This document shows positions 28,496-40,990 of a stretch of DNA of 64,000 nt, in pieces. Source of the stretch: Hofstenia miamia (Eukaryota; Xenacoelomorpha; Acoela); NCBI GenBank assembly GCA_004352715.1, contig SCFE01000027.1, positions 1,434,682-1,498,681 on the forward strand. The letters are read 5' to 3'. The notes below the pieces were generated by a model that ran no database searches, was not told the DNA's origin, and was given only the letters and a program-made list of their open reading frames with translations. How positions within the stretch are numbered: the stretch's first letter is position 1; each line of letters starts with the position of its first letter. Position numbers and translations under genes: made by a program.

Positions 28496-29150
28496 CATGC
28501 TTTGCGAGATATAACGAGGTCTGGCAGTTCAAATGCTCTCACAAAACGGGAAGAATTGATTTTTTTCCAATCCATTTATGAACCCACGGAAACTAAAAAT
28601 AGAAGCTCCAATGGTTTTATCTAATAAATCCATCACATGTTATATAACCGCAATTCATTGCATGGAAGAATTTCTATCAGAGCGGAAATAAAGTCCAGTT
28701 TATTTTTAGAAATGACTTTCATTCTGCTGTACTAAATTGAAATGCTCCGCTTTGGATTGGAAAAGCAGAACTTGTTAGATAAATCAAAGATTTAAGTTTA
28801 TCCAAGAAAGAAACAATACATTCGTCGACCTGTTAAGCTGCTCATAAAGCTTGATGTTGCAAAAGGCAACTAAATTTAGCTAGTCCATAATGGTTTGGGT
28901 GCAATCCGTTTGATGGACATAAAACTATAGTTAAATGTACTGGTACCATAACTGCAAATTTAATACCAGCTGATGCTTTGCCAGAACTCTCTCAACTCTA
29001 TGCAAGCATCAAATTGATTTTTCAACAAGATGGGAACAACGTGTCACACAACCCCTGTTGACATCCACATTTTTGGATAATATTAATATAAACGTCACAG
29101 ATGAAGAATAGTACCGATAGACACCCTCGCAATTAACAAGCTTGAATTGT
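28496..29150 (+). pseudogene. Degenerate Tc1-type transposase
   Basis: Plus-strand reading in shifting frames gives Tc1 landmarks in order: a linker region ('RRPVKLLIKLDVAKGN' near 28830), the block 'SIMVWGAIR' (28888), 'TGTITANLIPADALPELSQL', then 'LIFQQDGNNVSHN' where functional Tc1 proteins have QDxAPCH. Stops and frameshifts are frequent and the third acidic residue region is not readable. An old, dead DNA transposon. Confidence 0.6.
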
Positions 29151-31865
29151 TGTTTAAACGACTTACTAATATTATACGAGAAGAGTCAAAACATTGCCGC
29201 GTAACATATGAAAACTACAATCCAAGCAAAAATGATAAATATTTTAGTCTTAACTTTTTATTAAGAAATATCTTGTGCAAAGGCTTTTGCCAACGAATTT
29301 ATATCTGTACCTTTGTTGCACAAGAATGCAAAAAATTGGCAACATAAAATGAAATAATAGAAATAAACAAATATTTATTGATCATCACTGTCATAAATTT
29401 TTATTTATAAAATTCCCCCGGTATTCACATATTCTTAAAGATCGAATTATTTTTTGACTGATTTGCATTTTTGCATTAATTACATAAACAACTGGTTGTT
29501 TTGCATAGTTAACTCAAAACTTTTGAAAAAAATTCTATCACTAAAATTTTCAATTATTCGTTCTATAATTTTTTAAGAGAGTCGTGTGCGTTATTTAACA
29601 TATTTTCATAAAACCAAGTTGAAAAAGATGAAGGAAATTAGCTTAAGAAGTTTCCTTAAATTATTGGAACTTTTTTGGCAGACATCCCAACTCCTTCTGA
29701 AAAAAATAACATTTTTAACAACTATTAAGCAATTGAAAAAGCATTGGAATCTATGTATCAAAATATGTCAAAATAAACCAATGCAACTTTAAGTGTTTTC
29801 AATTGCAATAATTTTGAAAAATAGTTGGGTGATAAAAATTGACTTTAATTTTATGGTTTTTGTACATATGTCGTTTATTGGGTGATGGAAAATTTTCCTT
29901 AACCTTAAATACACATAGTGATATTGCCTATTGCTAGCAAATTTTGCTGACGTCAGCGTTTTTTAGCGCGAGGTCGGCAAAATATGTCACTTCTTATATT
30001 GGGGCACAGATAAAATGCATCGACGCAATTTTTTCTTATTTTTTTACCTGTGATACAAACTGTAGTAAATAACACGCCTATTCACCTTGCCCTGGGTACT
30101 GCCAAAATTGTTACAAAAAATGCATAATGGGAAGCAAAACAAAAAAATTGCTCCATAAAAATATGTTGGTACTACCCTCTAATAAAATGTCTATAGAATA
30201 CATTGACAGACATTTTTTTCAGGAAATTGGTAAAACTAAATTTCATGCGATAAAAATTTGCGAAGTCTGCAGCTAATCACAATTTTGATATTTGTGAAAT
30301 ATGTGGTTGGGTTGCATTTTTGCACCCTTAATAAAAATAAGGTTAAAATATTGCGTGAATAAAGAAATTCTATTTTCTTAGAACGAGGAGGCAATAGTGT
30401 GGTACTTAGGGGCATGTTATTTTAACGAATTTCAAGCATTTTTTATGATAGTAATTCTATTATTTCAAATGATGTCTGTGGGTATGCTTCGAAGAGGTCT
30501 AATCGTTCCCTTGCAAAACTGTTCTAGACAAGGAAACTTCCTTTATGTTTTAGACTGTCCATCTCTTATTACAAGAAAGGAAATGCAGCCTTAGAAATGC
30601 TGCTAATTAATATCCGACACTAAATTAAAGAGCAGTATTTTGTGAACTTCTAGTTTCGTTTTAATTTTTAATTTCAGCTAGAAATTAAACTTACTAATCA
30701 GGATCATGGCCTAATGCTAGCTCAATAGAATGAAATGTTTGCTTTATAGGCTCCTTTAGATTTCAAACATGGTTTTTTTCTGTTAAAGGAAAGAAAATTT
30801 AAAAATCATAGTATCTAAGATGTAAAAATGCACTATGGTTTCTTAAGCTTGTTCATCAATGAGATGCTCTGCCCGACCGACACTCCCGATTATTTGGTAT
30901 ACCCACCAATGTGATTCAAAAATTCAAAAATACTATAGAAGATTGTGGTAAAATTTTGAAAATTTATTAATTTGATGGGATTCACGTAAAGACAAAAGAC
31001 TCAAGTTTTTATAAAAGTGCTTTCAAAATATTTGACTTAATGAGAGTTATAAACAATAGTAAAAATATTTCTTAATAGTGATTGGCAGGTATATGCAATT
31101 TCAAACATCACCTGGCAAGTATTATCTATTCATACTTAATTAAAAAATAAAAATAGAATTCCAAAATTTTACTTTGAATTGGTTCACTAAGTGTGGAAAT
31201 AAACTAATCAGCCTACGATATAAAAGCAAAATATTTTTTGCATTTTTGTATTACGTTAGTGAATTCCTGAAATATGTATTAGGTCTCATTCAGAAATGAA
31301 TAGGCGATTGATCCTTTAAATGTTTTTATAGATAATGGATTTAACAATGCAGGAATCTACAGTTGAAATTTTAAAATTTAAATTCAGCCAAAATGTACTT
31401 TCCCATCATATTTTCATTGCGCATTTTACACATCAGTTCCTAAATCGCAAAGTATCTTCTTTCCAATTCTGGTTGCAATGAATTTGATATGAATTAAGCG
31501 ATTTATCCAAACTTCAAAATCCAGAATTTCAGACACTTATTAATCTTTTAATACCAGTTGGGAGCCATTTCCGTAATTGATAATAGCCCAATGTTCCTAT
31601 CTTTAATCGCAATTTAATCTATTTTACCACATTGTTCAATCATTTTAAATTAGAATACTTAAAATGCGTCATACATTGATCTGTTGACGTCATGAAATTT
31701 GATTGGTTCCCAATTTCTTAGAAATTAAATACAACCATTTTCTTAACTATCGGTTACTTTAACAGATCTTTTATCATTTAATATAATTACATCTTCAATC
31801 AGACAATCAATTGTTTGCTTTTGCTAATCTGTAGCCAAATATTGCAAAACACTATTTCCACCCTT
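29151..31865. other. AT-rich interval without recognised features
   Basis: Several short open frames (for example 29147-29347, 30397-30594) show no motifs. No transposon domain, RNA gene or splice-flanked exon was seen. Confidence 0.4.
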
Positions 31866-31872
31866 GTCAGCT

Positions 31873-31907
31873 TCCTAACAATATTTTATATATATATATA
31901 TATATTT

Positions 31908-31972
<65 letters not shown>

Positions 31973-31980
31973 TTATTAAT
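31873..31980. repeat. (AT)n microsatellite
   Basis: Interrupted (AT)n with TTTATTGA and TGTATATATTTATT breaks. Confidence 0.95.
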
Positions 31981-32001
31981 GTATATATACATATACATAT
32001 A

Positions 32002-32074
32002 CGCTTTGTAACATAGTAATTGGGTCTTTGAATTACAAAGCGCACGCAAGTTGATTTTACTATGTTACAAAGCG
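32002..32074. repeat. 17-bp perfect inverted repeat with internal direct repeat
   Basis: CGCTTTGTAACATAGTA at 32002-32018 is the exact reverse complement of 32058-32074. ACAAAGCGCACGCA also recurs directly at about 32034-32048 and 32067-32080. It lies just left of the GTACCCAGCGTAAG iterons. Function unknown. Confidence 0.7.
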
Positions 32075-32224
32075 CACGCAGCTATTATTCCGCGGGAAAT
32101 AAATATTTTTGAATATCGATCGTATAGACTTCGCACCTAGTGCATTCGATTGCAAATCAAAAATTACGTCTAGATAAGTTCTTTAAAGTAGTCTGAGACA
32201 TGGCCTACTGTTTTTAATTTGAAT

Positions 32225-32510
32225 TTACGCTGGGTAGTATGGGATTTGTACCCGTACCCAGCGTAAGTGGCCTCCAGTCTTAAGTGAAATTATTTTTTTT
32301 CGAAAGATGTAGCTATTTTGTGTTTACAATAGGCCTAGGTATCACCATGCAAAATTTTGACAATGTAGGTTAATTATTGAAATTTTCAAAAAAAATGTAT
32401 ATACCAAATTTTCCCATACATTTTTTGTACCCAGCGTAAGATTGCGTACAGGGCCAAAATATCTATTTTTGGAGGGGTACCTAGCGTAAGCACAGCGTAC
32501 TTAGCGTAAA
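32225..32510. repeat. GTACCCAGCGTAAG iteron cluster
   Basis: Five copies: an inverted pair forming a 12-bp perfect stem (TTACGCTGGGTA 32225-32236 with TACCCAGCGTAA 32255-32266), then plus-orientation copies at 32427-32440 and 32477-32490 (GTACCTAGCGTAAG) and 32497-32510 (GTACTTAGCGTAAA). They are followed by (AT)n (to 32560) and the recombinase-element copy 1. They share GTAC-NN-AG-N-G with that element's own iterons, suggesting the end of a related transposon. Confidence 0.65.
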
Positions 32511-32512
32511 TA

Positions 32513-32560
<48 letters not shown>

Positions 32561-32564
<4 letters not shown>

Positions 32565-34787
32565 CGACCCACTATGTACATTTTTTGTATAAATAAATCC
32601 CTTTTTGTACATGCATATATAAATTTCAACCGCTATGTACACATAGATTTATAGTTACCTCTATGTACACTTTTTTAAAGAAATATTTTTATACCACCCT
32701 CTATGTACAACATGCATTAGTTTCTAATATATTTGTTATATTTCCCTTGGATATGAATAAAAACATTGCATACAAAAACAATAAAAAGTTTCGTGCTAAC
32801 ATAAGAGTTGTTTATTTGACGCGTTTTGTTCTTTTACGTTTTTGAGGAGCACTATTCTCTTTCTCCAATATGTCACTGTAAAGATTTTTAAGTCTTTGAA
32901 AACTGGCTGAATATATTCGTTTTCAGCCGTTTGGCGTGAATGTCCAGTTTGGATTAAATGAGCAGATTTTAAGTTTTCGGAAATATTCGTATTGAGCAAA
33001 ATTTCTTTTTCCCAAAATTTGCGAATCGAGGTAGGGTTAAATTTTGTCGAAATATTACCAGGAACATAACGTTCAATCATTTTTTTCACCTGCATTGATA
33101 TTGTCGTGCAAATATTTCCGTTTTTATTGCCAAAAACTAATGGTATATTTGTTAAATGTATTAATAAAAGACTTTTTTAACAGTTTAGCATATTGAAGTT
33201 GTAAGGGATTAAGTGCTATTTTCACCGGATGTTTAAATCCTGTTTTATGATCTGTTTTAATTATCTCTTGCCCGGTTTCTATTAAGGCTACTTCTTGCCA
33301 AGTTAAAGACAGTAACGGTCCCCGTCTGCAATTTAAGCTGGATTAAACAAGTAAAAAAATCATAGAGCGTAAGACATCATGAGATAAAATTTCTTCATTA
33401 TTTAGGTGAGCTTGTAGTCTTTCATTAATAATTCTCAGAACATTTTGAACTTCTGCTAGAGTTGGTACTTCTTCGAACCGTTTTTCTTTATCTTGCAGCT
33501 TTTCTCTAGCAGCTGATTTCGCTAAATCTTGTCTAAACTCTTTAATTGCTTCTAATCCTTCCTCAACAGATATTCGAATGCCATTATAATGCCTTTTTAA
33601 AAACATTACAAAAGATTTTAACACTGAAAGTCTTTGTAGTACAGAGGATTTTTTTAATTTGTGTTCGGCACAATGTTCATTCATAACATTCATTAGTTCA
33701 TAAGAATTTCTAAAGCACTTAGTTTGATATAGGCTATTACCTAAAAGTTCAGCTACTGTAGAACACAAAGAATATTTCTGAGATTGTTTGCTAACTCCTC
33801 TGGTTCCAAGTTTATTAGATAAAAATTTTCTGTATGCATCCACAGCATCAAGATATTTTGAATGGTAACCCCGCCTTTAAAGACTTTAAATTTCTCCGGG
33901 CAGTTTAAACCTCAGTCGCCTTGAATTCGTAAACAATCTACGACAATTATCACAATAAAAACTTTTCTTAGAGTTTCAGATCTATAAAAATCAATAAGAA
34001 GCTTTTGAACATATGCAGGTAATTGTTTGTGGTTTCTATATATGTGGTGTCTCATGTCTAAAACAGCTTTATTGCATTTCAAGCAACTTTTTCGAACGTT
34101 GTGCTGAATTGGTTTTCCACGGCGTGTTTTACTTTTTCTTTTTAATGGCTGCTTTTCTATTAAAGATTTCACAGTAGTTGTCTTTTTATGGTACTTTTTC
34201 TTTAACAAAAGCTGTCTTCGCAAGATAAATATTTTTTTGAGCCTATCTTTTGCACTAAGACCTTTGGAAGCCTTCCTGCTGCACTCCTAAATTTGAATTT
34301 AGAAAATATTAGCAATATTTTTGTTTACCGCTTGAGAATTGTTCATGGAATTTCCAGAAACCACATCTAAATCTGTTTCACAAGGGGTGTCAATATCTCT
34401 AATAGTCTAAGAAAAATGTAAGTCACAATAAAGTTGTACCATTTTTTGAGCACTAGAGCACAAACTGTCAAGCTCGGAAAGAGCTATTTGGGTAAGCAAT
34501 TCTTCATCACTCCATTCATCTGCCATTGGCATCTAAAACGTACAAAACGGGATGTATTATTATTGCTGTGTACAAAGAGGGAGTATTTAATTTTTGGCAT
34601 TTTTTTAAAAATTTATGAAAGTTAAAAAAAATACATCACTAGTTGCTTTCATATACCCATCAAATTTTTAGTAAAATCGCATTGTTTTCTTAGGAGTAAA
34701 TAGAAATTCCCACTATGTACTATGGGGATTTTGGCCTCCCTCCCGCTATGTACACCATTTTTCAAAATACCGTAGTACATAGGGGGA
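32561..34787 (-). mobile_element. Crypton-like tyrosine-recombinase transposon, copy 1
   Basis: Reverse orientation. The 3' end is on the left at the (AT)n tract; the 5' end (ACCTCCCCCTATGTAC) is at 34787, abutting mariner coding sequence. Five iterons of CCNCTATGTACA start at 32568, 32599, 32629, 32657 and 32697. More in both orientations lie at about 34541-34555, 34572-34585, 34709-34729, 34742-34755 and 34771-34785. The sequence is very close to copy 2 (56610-58915). Confidence 0.8.
32796..34533 (-). pseudogene. Tyrosine recombinase gene of copy 1, broken
   Basis: Same gene as 56880-58680. It starts at ATG 34533 with the same two short introns. Compared with copy 2 it has a frameshift in the zinc-binding region (33912), a small deletion at about 33858 between two AATAT words, a CAA-to-TAA change ending the frame at 33343, Arg-Arg-Gly instead of Arg-Pro-Gly at the box I region, and the same late frameshift as copy 2. 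The C-terminal part (33095-32796), with the TSIR, GHS and Tyr motifs, is intact and identical in protein sequence to copy 2. Confidence 0.8.
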
Positions 34788-35660
34788 GGTCTATGGCGGC
34801 AATGCTAGGAATTGATAAATGTGCTGTTGAACGAATTTTAAAAAGAGACTTGCTATTATATTCTGTCTGTGCAAAATGGGTCCCATACAAATTAACAGCC
34901 GCTCATAAAATAGCAAGGGTTGATTGTTGTGAAACAATTCGTGCAGAACTGGGTCGGAGAAATGCAAGTCATAAAGTGTACGTCTGCGATGAGAAATGGA
35001 TTTATTATAGGAGTGTACCCCCTAAAAATCAGGTAAGAGTTTGACTTCTAAAAGATGGATCTGGAGATGGAGATATTCCACAACTTGCAAGAAGAACACA
35101 ATCAGACAGAAAAGTTCTTGTCATTTTCGTTTCAAATTTCATGGGTAATTGTTATTTCGAGCTTCTTGTAGATGGGGGTAGTATCAATTCGGAAAGATAT
35201 ATTCAATTCGTAGAAAATGCTATTGAACATTTTCAGCTTGACAATGTCAAGCTTCATTCCATAAAATGGCAGCACGACAATGCGCGACCGCACGTTTCGC
35301 TTTTGACAACGTCTTTTATGGAAAGAACAGGAATTACCCTATTAAAACAACCGGCCTACTCCCCAGATCTGAATTTAGCAGACAGATATATCTTTCGGAA
35401 TATGGAAAGCAGTCGATTAAAACACGACTTTGATTCAGTGGATGATATTCGTGATTTCCTGAAAGACTTCATTGTCACTTTAACTCAAGAAAAACTGGTG
35501 AAAGAGATGCATAACTTAATGGATCATTGTACATCTGTAATTAACGCTAATGGTGATTATGTTATGTAATTTGTTGTGATACCTATAGGAAATATAATGT
35601 TTCATTATTATTTGATTTTTGAATCATTTTTGCCTACCAAACGGACATTTTTTTTGAGTC
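34788..35660 (+). pseudogene. mariner (DD34D) transposase, 5'-truncated
   Basis: Coding sequence begins abruptly at the recombinase-element border ('MAAMLGIDKCAVERILKR'). It continues through 'WVPYKLTAAHK', the first Asp in 'CDEKWIYY', the second in 'QHDNARPH', and 'YSPDLNLADRYIF' with the third Asp. Thirty-four residues separate the second and third Asp, the mariner spacing. One stop (TGA at 35042) interrupts the frame. The right end carries the terminal repeat CAAACGGACATTTTTTTTGA then GTCACCCTA at about 35639-35667. The left half, including its terminal repeat, is missing. Confidence 0.9.
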
Positions 35661-35769
35661 ACCCTATATATATGTGTATCAATGCTTTTGAGTTCGATTT
35701 TGACCGGAGGTAAATTTGTAGATAAAGAAATTTCAATTGCTTCAATATTCAATATACTGTTTCGCAATN

Positions 35770-35915
35770 AAGACATGTGTGTTGGCAATTAAACTCTTTT
35801 GAAATTGTAATGTTTTATGTTTTATATTTAACTATTTTATCAGTTGATGCTTCTCTCCATGTATTTATATTATCATTGTATTATGTTATTCTTAACCCAA
35901 AGTCCATCATATATA
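35770..35915 (+). repeat. 3' UTR copy of the RING-DDE element
   Basis: Reverse complement of 58937-59077, i.e. the bases just after the stop codon of the RING-DDE gene, ending CTTAACCCAAAGTCCATC and (AT)n. It begins at the single N (35769), so what lay upstream may have been lost in assembly. The interval 35668-35768 before it is unassigned. Confidence 0.75.
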
Positions 35916-35984
35916 TATATATATATATTATATGGTATTCTGTCAATTAGAAATATATAAATTAACTACTGAGGCATTTGAATT

Positions 35985-36262
35985 GATAGCTTCTGAATGT
36001 TAATTAATGATTTCTGAATGTTAATTGACGAATTCTAAATGTCGTTTTTCATTTCTGAATGTAAACTATGCTTTTCTAAATGTTAGTTTTGATTTCTAAA
36101 TGAATATTGACGCTTTCTAAATGTTAATTGACAAATTCTAAATGTATTTTTTCATTTCTAAATGTAAACTGACCATTTCTAAATGTAGTTTTTTATTTCT
36201 AATTGTAAAATGATTATTTCTAAATGTAAGTTGATGATTTCTAAATGTCACCTGGAAATGGT
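35985..36262 (+). repeat. Phased TTTCTAAATG array, 13 units
   Basis: The C of the CTRAATG core falls at 35993, 36014, 36035, 36055, 36076, 36096, 36117, 36138, 36158, 36179, 36199, 36220 and 36241 (one unit reads CTAATTG), i.e. steps of 20 or 21. Spacer bases vary. The array ends in CACCTGGAAATGGTGTA, a small hairpin (CACC/GGTG), after which the two genomic copies diverge. Same strand and phasing as 60301-60672. Confidence 0.85.
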
Positions 36263-36469
36263 GTAGTTTATAATTTTTATAGTGTTGAAGCTTAGTCTTT
36301 GCTTTCATTTAATATAAATCTTTGAAGCATTGCCCATATAAGAAATAAAGAATATAACTAATCTTTAAGTCACACAAAATTTTTTTAGTTGAATGTATCT
36401 CTTTTCTCAGAATAAAGAAAATTTTTGAAAAAATGTATCAACAACTAGTGACATACATAGAAGATAATA

Positions 36470-36900
36470 TTTTTAAGCAATCAGCAATTTGGTTTTAGAA
36501 AGAGCCAATTAAGTCGTGCATTAATGGAAGCAATAGATGAATGACGCACAAAATTAGACAATAATGAAAAAGTGCATATTGTTTTGCTTGATATACCAAA
36601 GTCATTCAATTCGATTAATCATAATTTAGAAATGTGAAACCGAAGAGAAATTTATAATTTCAATGATTTAACAATCCAACTTCTAAAATCATATATATTT
36701 GAAAATTTATAATTATTAGTCAAAACAAACATTGATATATAATGCAGTGCCGCAGATATCAATTCTAAGTCCTTGCGATTCCTAACATTGATGCAAAATA
36801 CCCTCTACAGATTATACTCTATATACATTCAACTTAAAGCTTCTACAAGAACATTTCTTAGTAAATAATTATTTTTCAACAGAAATGGATAAATATAAAT
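36470..36900 (+). pseudogene. Degenerate LINE reverse transcriptase fragment
   Basis: Plus-strand reading gives 'QFGFRKSQLSRALMEAIDE', a stop, then 'EKVHIVLLDIPKSFNSINHN', matching RT motifs around the first catalytic Asp (normally LDLSKAFDTVNH), followed by broken remains. No YADD region is readable. Confidence 0.6.
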
Positions 36901-38315
36901 AGTAATTTAATAACGATTTATCGTATTAAATAAGATACCAATGAAATAGAAGATTATATTACTAAGATCGCCTATACTATCGTACTTTTGTTGTTCTTTA
37001 TATTTACTAAGAAAATATTTTAAAAATTTGAAAAAGCTCTTAATTGGGCAATTACTATAATCTGTAAAAAAGATCAAAAAATATTAGAAAAACAACAGAA
37101 TCACTAGAATGTTTATTGAAAATAAATCGAAAACCAAAACCTTAAATCCTAAATGACAGACATCAAAACAAATATCAAAGTTTTTTACAACCAAATAAAT
37201 GTGCGTACTTTTATAACTTTTAATTTTTTACAAATAATTCAAAATTCAGAATAAAACTATAATATATATTAAAAACAATTCCAATTTATTTAAAAAATCA
37301 AGATTGCATATTTTAATACGATGTGTTTTTCTATTTAAGAAGTTTTACTAAGTGTACTTAAAGGAAAATATTTATATGTGAATTAGTATAGTACTCAAAT
37401 TTTGATTTAATAAACTAACATATTTATTGAATGAAAATTCTTTGTGAAAATGGATAAAATAAAAAAACAAACTTTTGTGAATAGAATATGAATTACAAAA
37501 TTAATAAATTCAAATTTTCCTTGATTAATCGCAATTTCCAGCAATTAAGCAAGAACTTAGTGATGTATGTTTGTTTAATAAATGTAACCTTAATATTTGC
37601 AACAATCAAAATTCCTTTAGAAATTTTGCTGTTAATATGATACCCTGAAATATGACATGTCCAATATTTTAACCTTGTATTTAGGATATTTCGTATGATT
37701 TTGGGGAATTCCAATAGAATTTAATTAGCAGATATTTTTAACATTTCTTATGCATTCCTGTTAATTAGAAATTGTGTAAACATTGCAAAAGATGAAGCTA
37801 GAGAAGTTTATCAATCCGGCTTGAAAGTTCCAACACCGTTCGGGCAATTAATCAATAATTAAAATTATCACAATCGTTTCAAACTGTAGCATACATGGAA
37901 TCTATTTTTAGTCAATTATTTGGTTGGATACGTTATTTCATGATTTTTAAAGCAAAGTGTTGCAATATTGTGGAATAAGGTGGCAATAATGTTATAACAA
38001 ACTTAGAGGAGAAACCCACAAAATCACAATGCGTTCACAAATAACAGAAAAAAACCAAACTATTATAATCATTTTGCCCTTGCAACGATATTTTTAACTC
38101 AATCATGTAAGCATGTATAAAATAAATTTTCTATAAATCTTTTTATAAATTTACAAATAATTGGTAAAACAAAAATAATAAACAACGAAACTCTTTGCAA
38201 TAATATCTACAAATGTAACATATTTACAAACGCCATCAAAACAATTTGGCACTGAAAATTGAGCACAATAGAAATGTTGAATTACAGGAAAGGATGAATG
38301 AGAATTACTAATTTT
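36901..38315. other. AT-rich interval without recognised features
   Basis: Nothing coding or repetitive recognised. It includes the 3' flank of CFAP410, where no clear AATAAA on the minus strand stood out. Confidence 0.45.
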
Positions 38316-40990
38316 CTAACAAGTTTCTTTTTCGTCGGAAAGTGAGGTGGAATTCAACCGCGTAGATAGCTTTTCTGTGATATGTTTCTGAATCCCTTCC
38401 AAATCACTGGTGGACAAATCGTCCAAAAGGCACAATATTGCATTCCAAACATTAGGCGATGACTTAAAATAATAATAAAATTACTTGAAAAATGTGTAAT
38501 ACAATTAGTAGGAACAACGCTAGATTTGCTAACATTAGACTATGTTACTCCTCTATGATAATTTGAAAGAAGACTTTTAAATCTTTATGTTTCTACAAAT
38601 ATATTCAAATTTTAAATTCAATTTGAATATCAGGCAACAATCATGCCAAACCTTAAAATCACTTCTATTGTTTTCCGTATTTGATTTACTATTTCGAAAA
38701 AATTGATTAATAAAAATTTAGTATCACCGGGCACTATTTACTCAAAAAATATCACGATAATTTAGATTTATATCAAAATGGGAAGTATATTATCACATAT
38801 GATGTTAGAAAAGAGATAGAACATTCGCAAATATTTCATCTCAATAGAATTTTTGGACCAAATACTTAACACTACTGCACACAAATAGTAGTTTGAACGG
38901 TAATAATACACATACTAAAAACCAAATGTAGACCACACAAAGGGAAAATTCCTGCAGCATCTTTATAATTCCGAGGTCTATGATTGGAATTTGTTAAACG
39001 AATCATGAAAAAACAAAGTTTTTTAATACCATAGTAGAAAAAAGTGAAAAAGGAAATGATGATATTGATAAATTGCGATATTAATTTATTTGTACCGACT
39101 ACTTCTTAAACATCCAAAATTAAAATAAACTGAAAATGGATTACATTTGACAAATGAGATGGTTTTTGTTTAAAGGTATAAATATGTTGAACATAAATTA
39201 GTCAGTTAAACTTTTCATTTATTGTATTTAGTTTCTTAATTAACAACACATATAAAATTACAAGATTGATAGCTGATTGCACTCAGACATTTATGTATGA
39301 TTTTTTATGTTTGGATAAAAGTTAAATGATACTCATGACTTACTGTTGACTCTAACTGATACTGGTGAGTAAAAACACTTGATTAATCATGATACATATT
39401 TATAGAATCGGTTGGAAATGCTATGAAAACACTAAATTTAGATATTTTCTTTACACCTGATTAGCTTAATCAGAGAAATTTAAAGAAATAACAAATTATA
39501 ATTTAGTATTGTAAAGTTAATGTTCTTTGTGTGTATCAGCAAACAAATTGCAACTGGGATTTAATCAATGAAAGATTAGTGCGATAATCAAAAAATGACG
39601 TCTTACCGGACAGGGTGTAGCAGTTCTTTGCAAAGAAGAAATGCTAAATAATATTTGACAAACACTGATAAGATTCACCAGGTTGACAAAACTAATAAAA
39701 CTATATAAATAATAGATTTGCTAACAGAATTTCGAAAATTTCCTTCACAAATTAGAAATTTATCATTTTGGTGATGACGTCTTCCTGATCATTGAATCAT
39801 CGCCATAAACTGATATACTTAATTTAGAATTCGTTAAGGGTTGGATTCTAAGATCGATTTTACTCTGATTCCAGATTCAAATCTGATATACTAATGACGC
39901 AAGTACATGATAACTTTTAGTCAAAGATATTACACTGGTTTATACAGTCTTGTTTACTTGTAAAAATTGTAAAAGATCTATATGCCCATAAAGTAATTAA
40001 CAAGGGTCACAACATGGTAAAGGAAGACCTTTTTAGAAATGTAATTATAGAAATGAAAAAAATTAAACTACATGCACTTTCGAAATTGTTCCATGAGAGT
40101 TTTTTTGTAAGAATATACTCATATTTCAAAACGAAGGAAAGCATTTTGATCTCATCTCACTGGTACCTGACAGAAAAATGTACCAAATTCTTGAAACTGT
40201 TTTCTTTGGGAAAATTAATAATTGTCTTTCATTAGCGAAAATAAGAAATAATTTAAAAGTACCTTTCATTTTTAGATAAACCGTTAGCTGTTACATATGG
40301 ATCAAGATTTGTATCATCGGGCAATGATGTATCGCCATTTTCATAAACGGATTGGTCATCATCCAACTGCGAAGTAGCAACTGAATCACTTCGTACAAAC
40401 GTTGAGATATCACGGTTCTCTATATCTATAACTAGATTGCAAATTAATGACCACATATTCGAATGCTACCTATTTGGTCAAGACGACACAGAGTAGGAAG
40501 TAGTTCAATAACATCTTGACGATAACTAGGTGATTCAGTGCATGGATTTTTTTCCAAAGAAAGAACTTTAAGAGATTCTAGTTTGCAAAGAGGCTGCAGA
40601 GCTTCCACAGAAGAAATTAAATTCGACCGTAAATATAGTTCTTTAAGCTTACTGCATTTAGCCAAAGGAGAAATATCATCAACTTTATTACAGCTAAATA
40701 CAAAGAGGTTTAAAACACTGAAAAATAAGACTCCACATTACCAATTGAACAAGAAACATTTTTGAAATTACTTACTATTACCTTAAAACAAGTATCTCTA
40801 AGTTGGGCGTTTCTGTTAAAATTGAAATATCCGAAAGCTTGCAACCCCTAAACATTTAAGGTTACATGAATGAAGAATGCATTTATTACATTGTATAATA
40901 TAATTAAATTACTTACCAACATTTCAAACGCTTTACTGTAAGCAAATCATTACTTCTGCTCTTCTTTAAAACTTGTTCTTCAGACAACAT
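38316..40990 (-). CDS. Cfap410: CFAP410 (C21orf2/LRRC76) homologue, complete, 6 exons
   Basis: Minus-strand exons 40990-40917, 40847-40782, 40717-40470, 40431-40263, 39643-39607 and 38462-38316 all have GT-AG borders and join in phase: 741 bases, 246 residues (human about 256). The N-terminus (MLSEEQVLKKSRSNDLLTVK, then RLKCWGCKLSDISIL) and the SDS22-like leucine-rich repeats ('LKELYLRSNLISSVEAL', 'LKVLSLEKNPC') with the LRR-cap 'YRQDVIELLPTLCRLDQIG' match the family. An acidic linker follows. The C-terminal 'NVWNAILCLLDDLSTSDLEG' then 'IQKHITEKL' matches the helical end of CFAP410. Family role: cilium and basal-body protein needed for ciliogenesis, partner of NEK1. Two introns are very short (38 and 64 nt), whereas the one before the last exon is 1.1 kb. 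Not flagged by long frames because exons are small; identified by splice joining. Confidence 0.92.
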
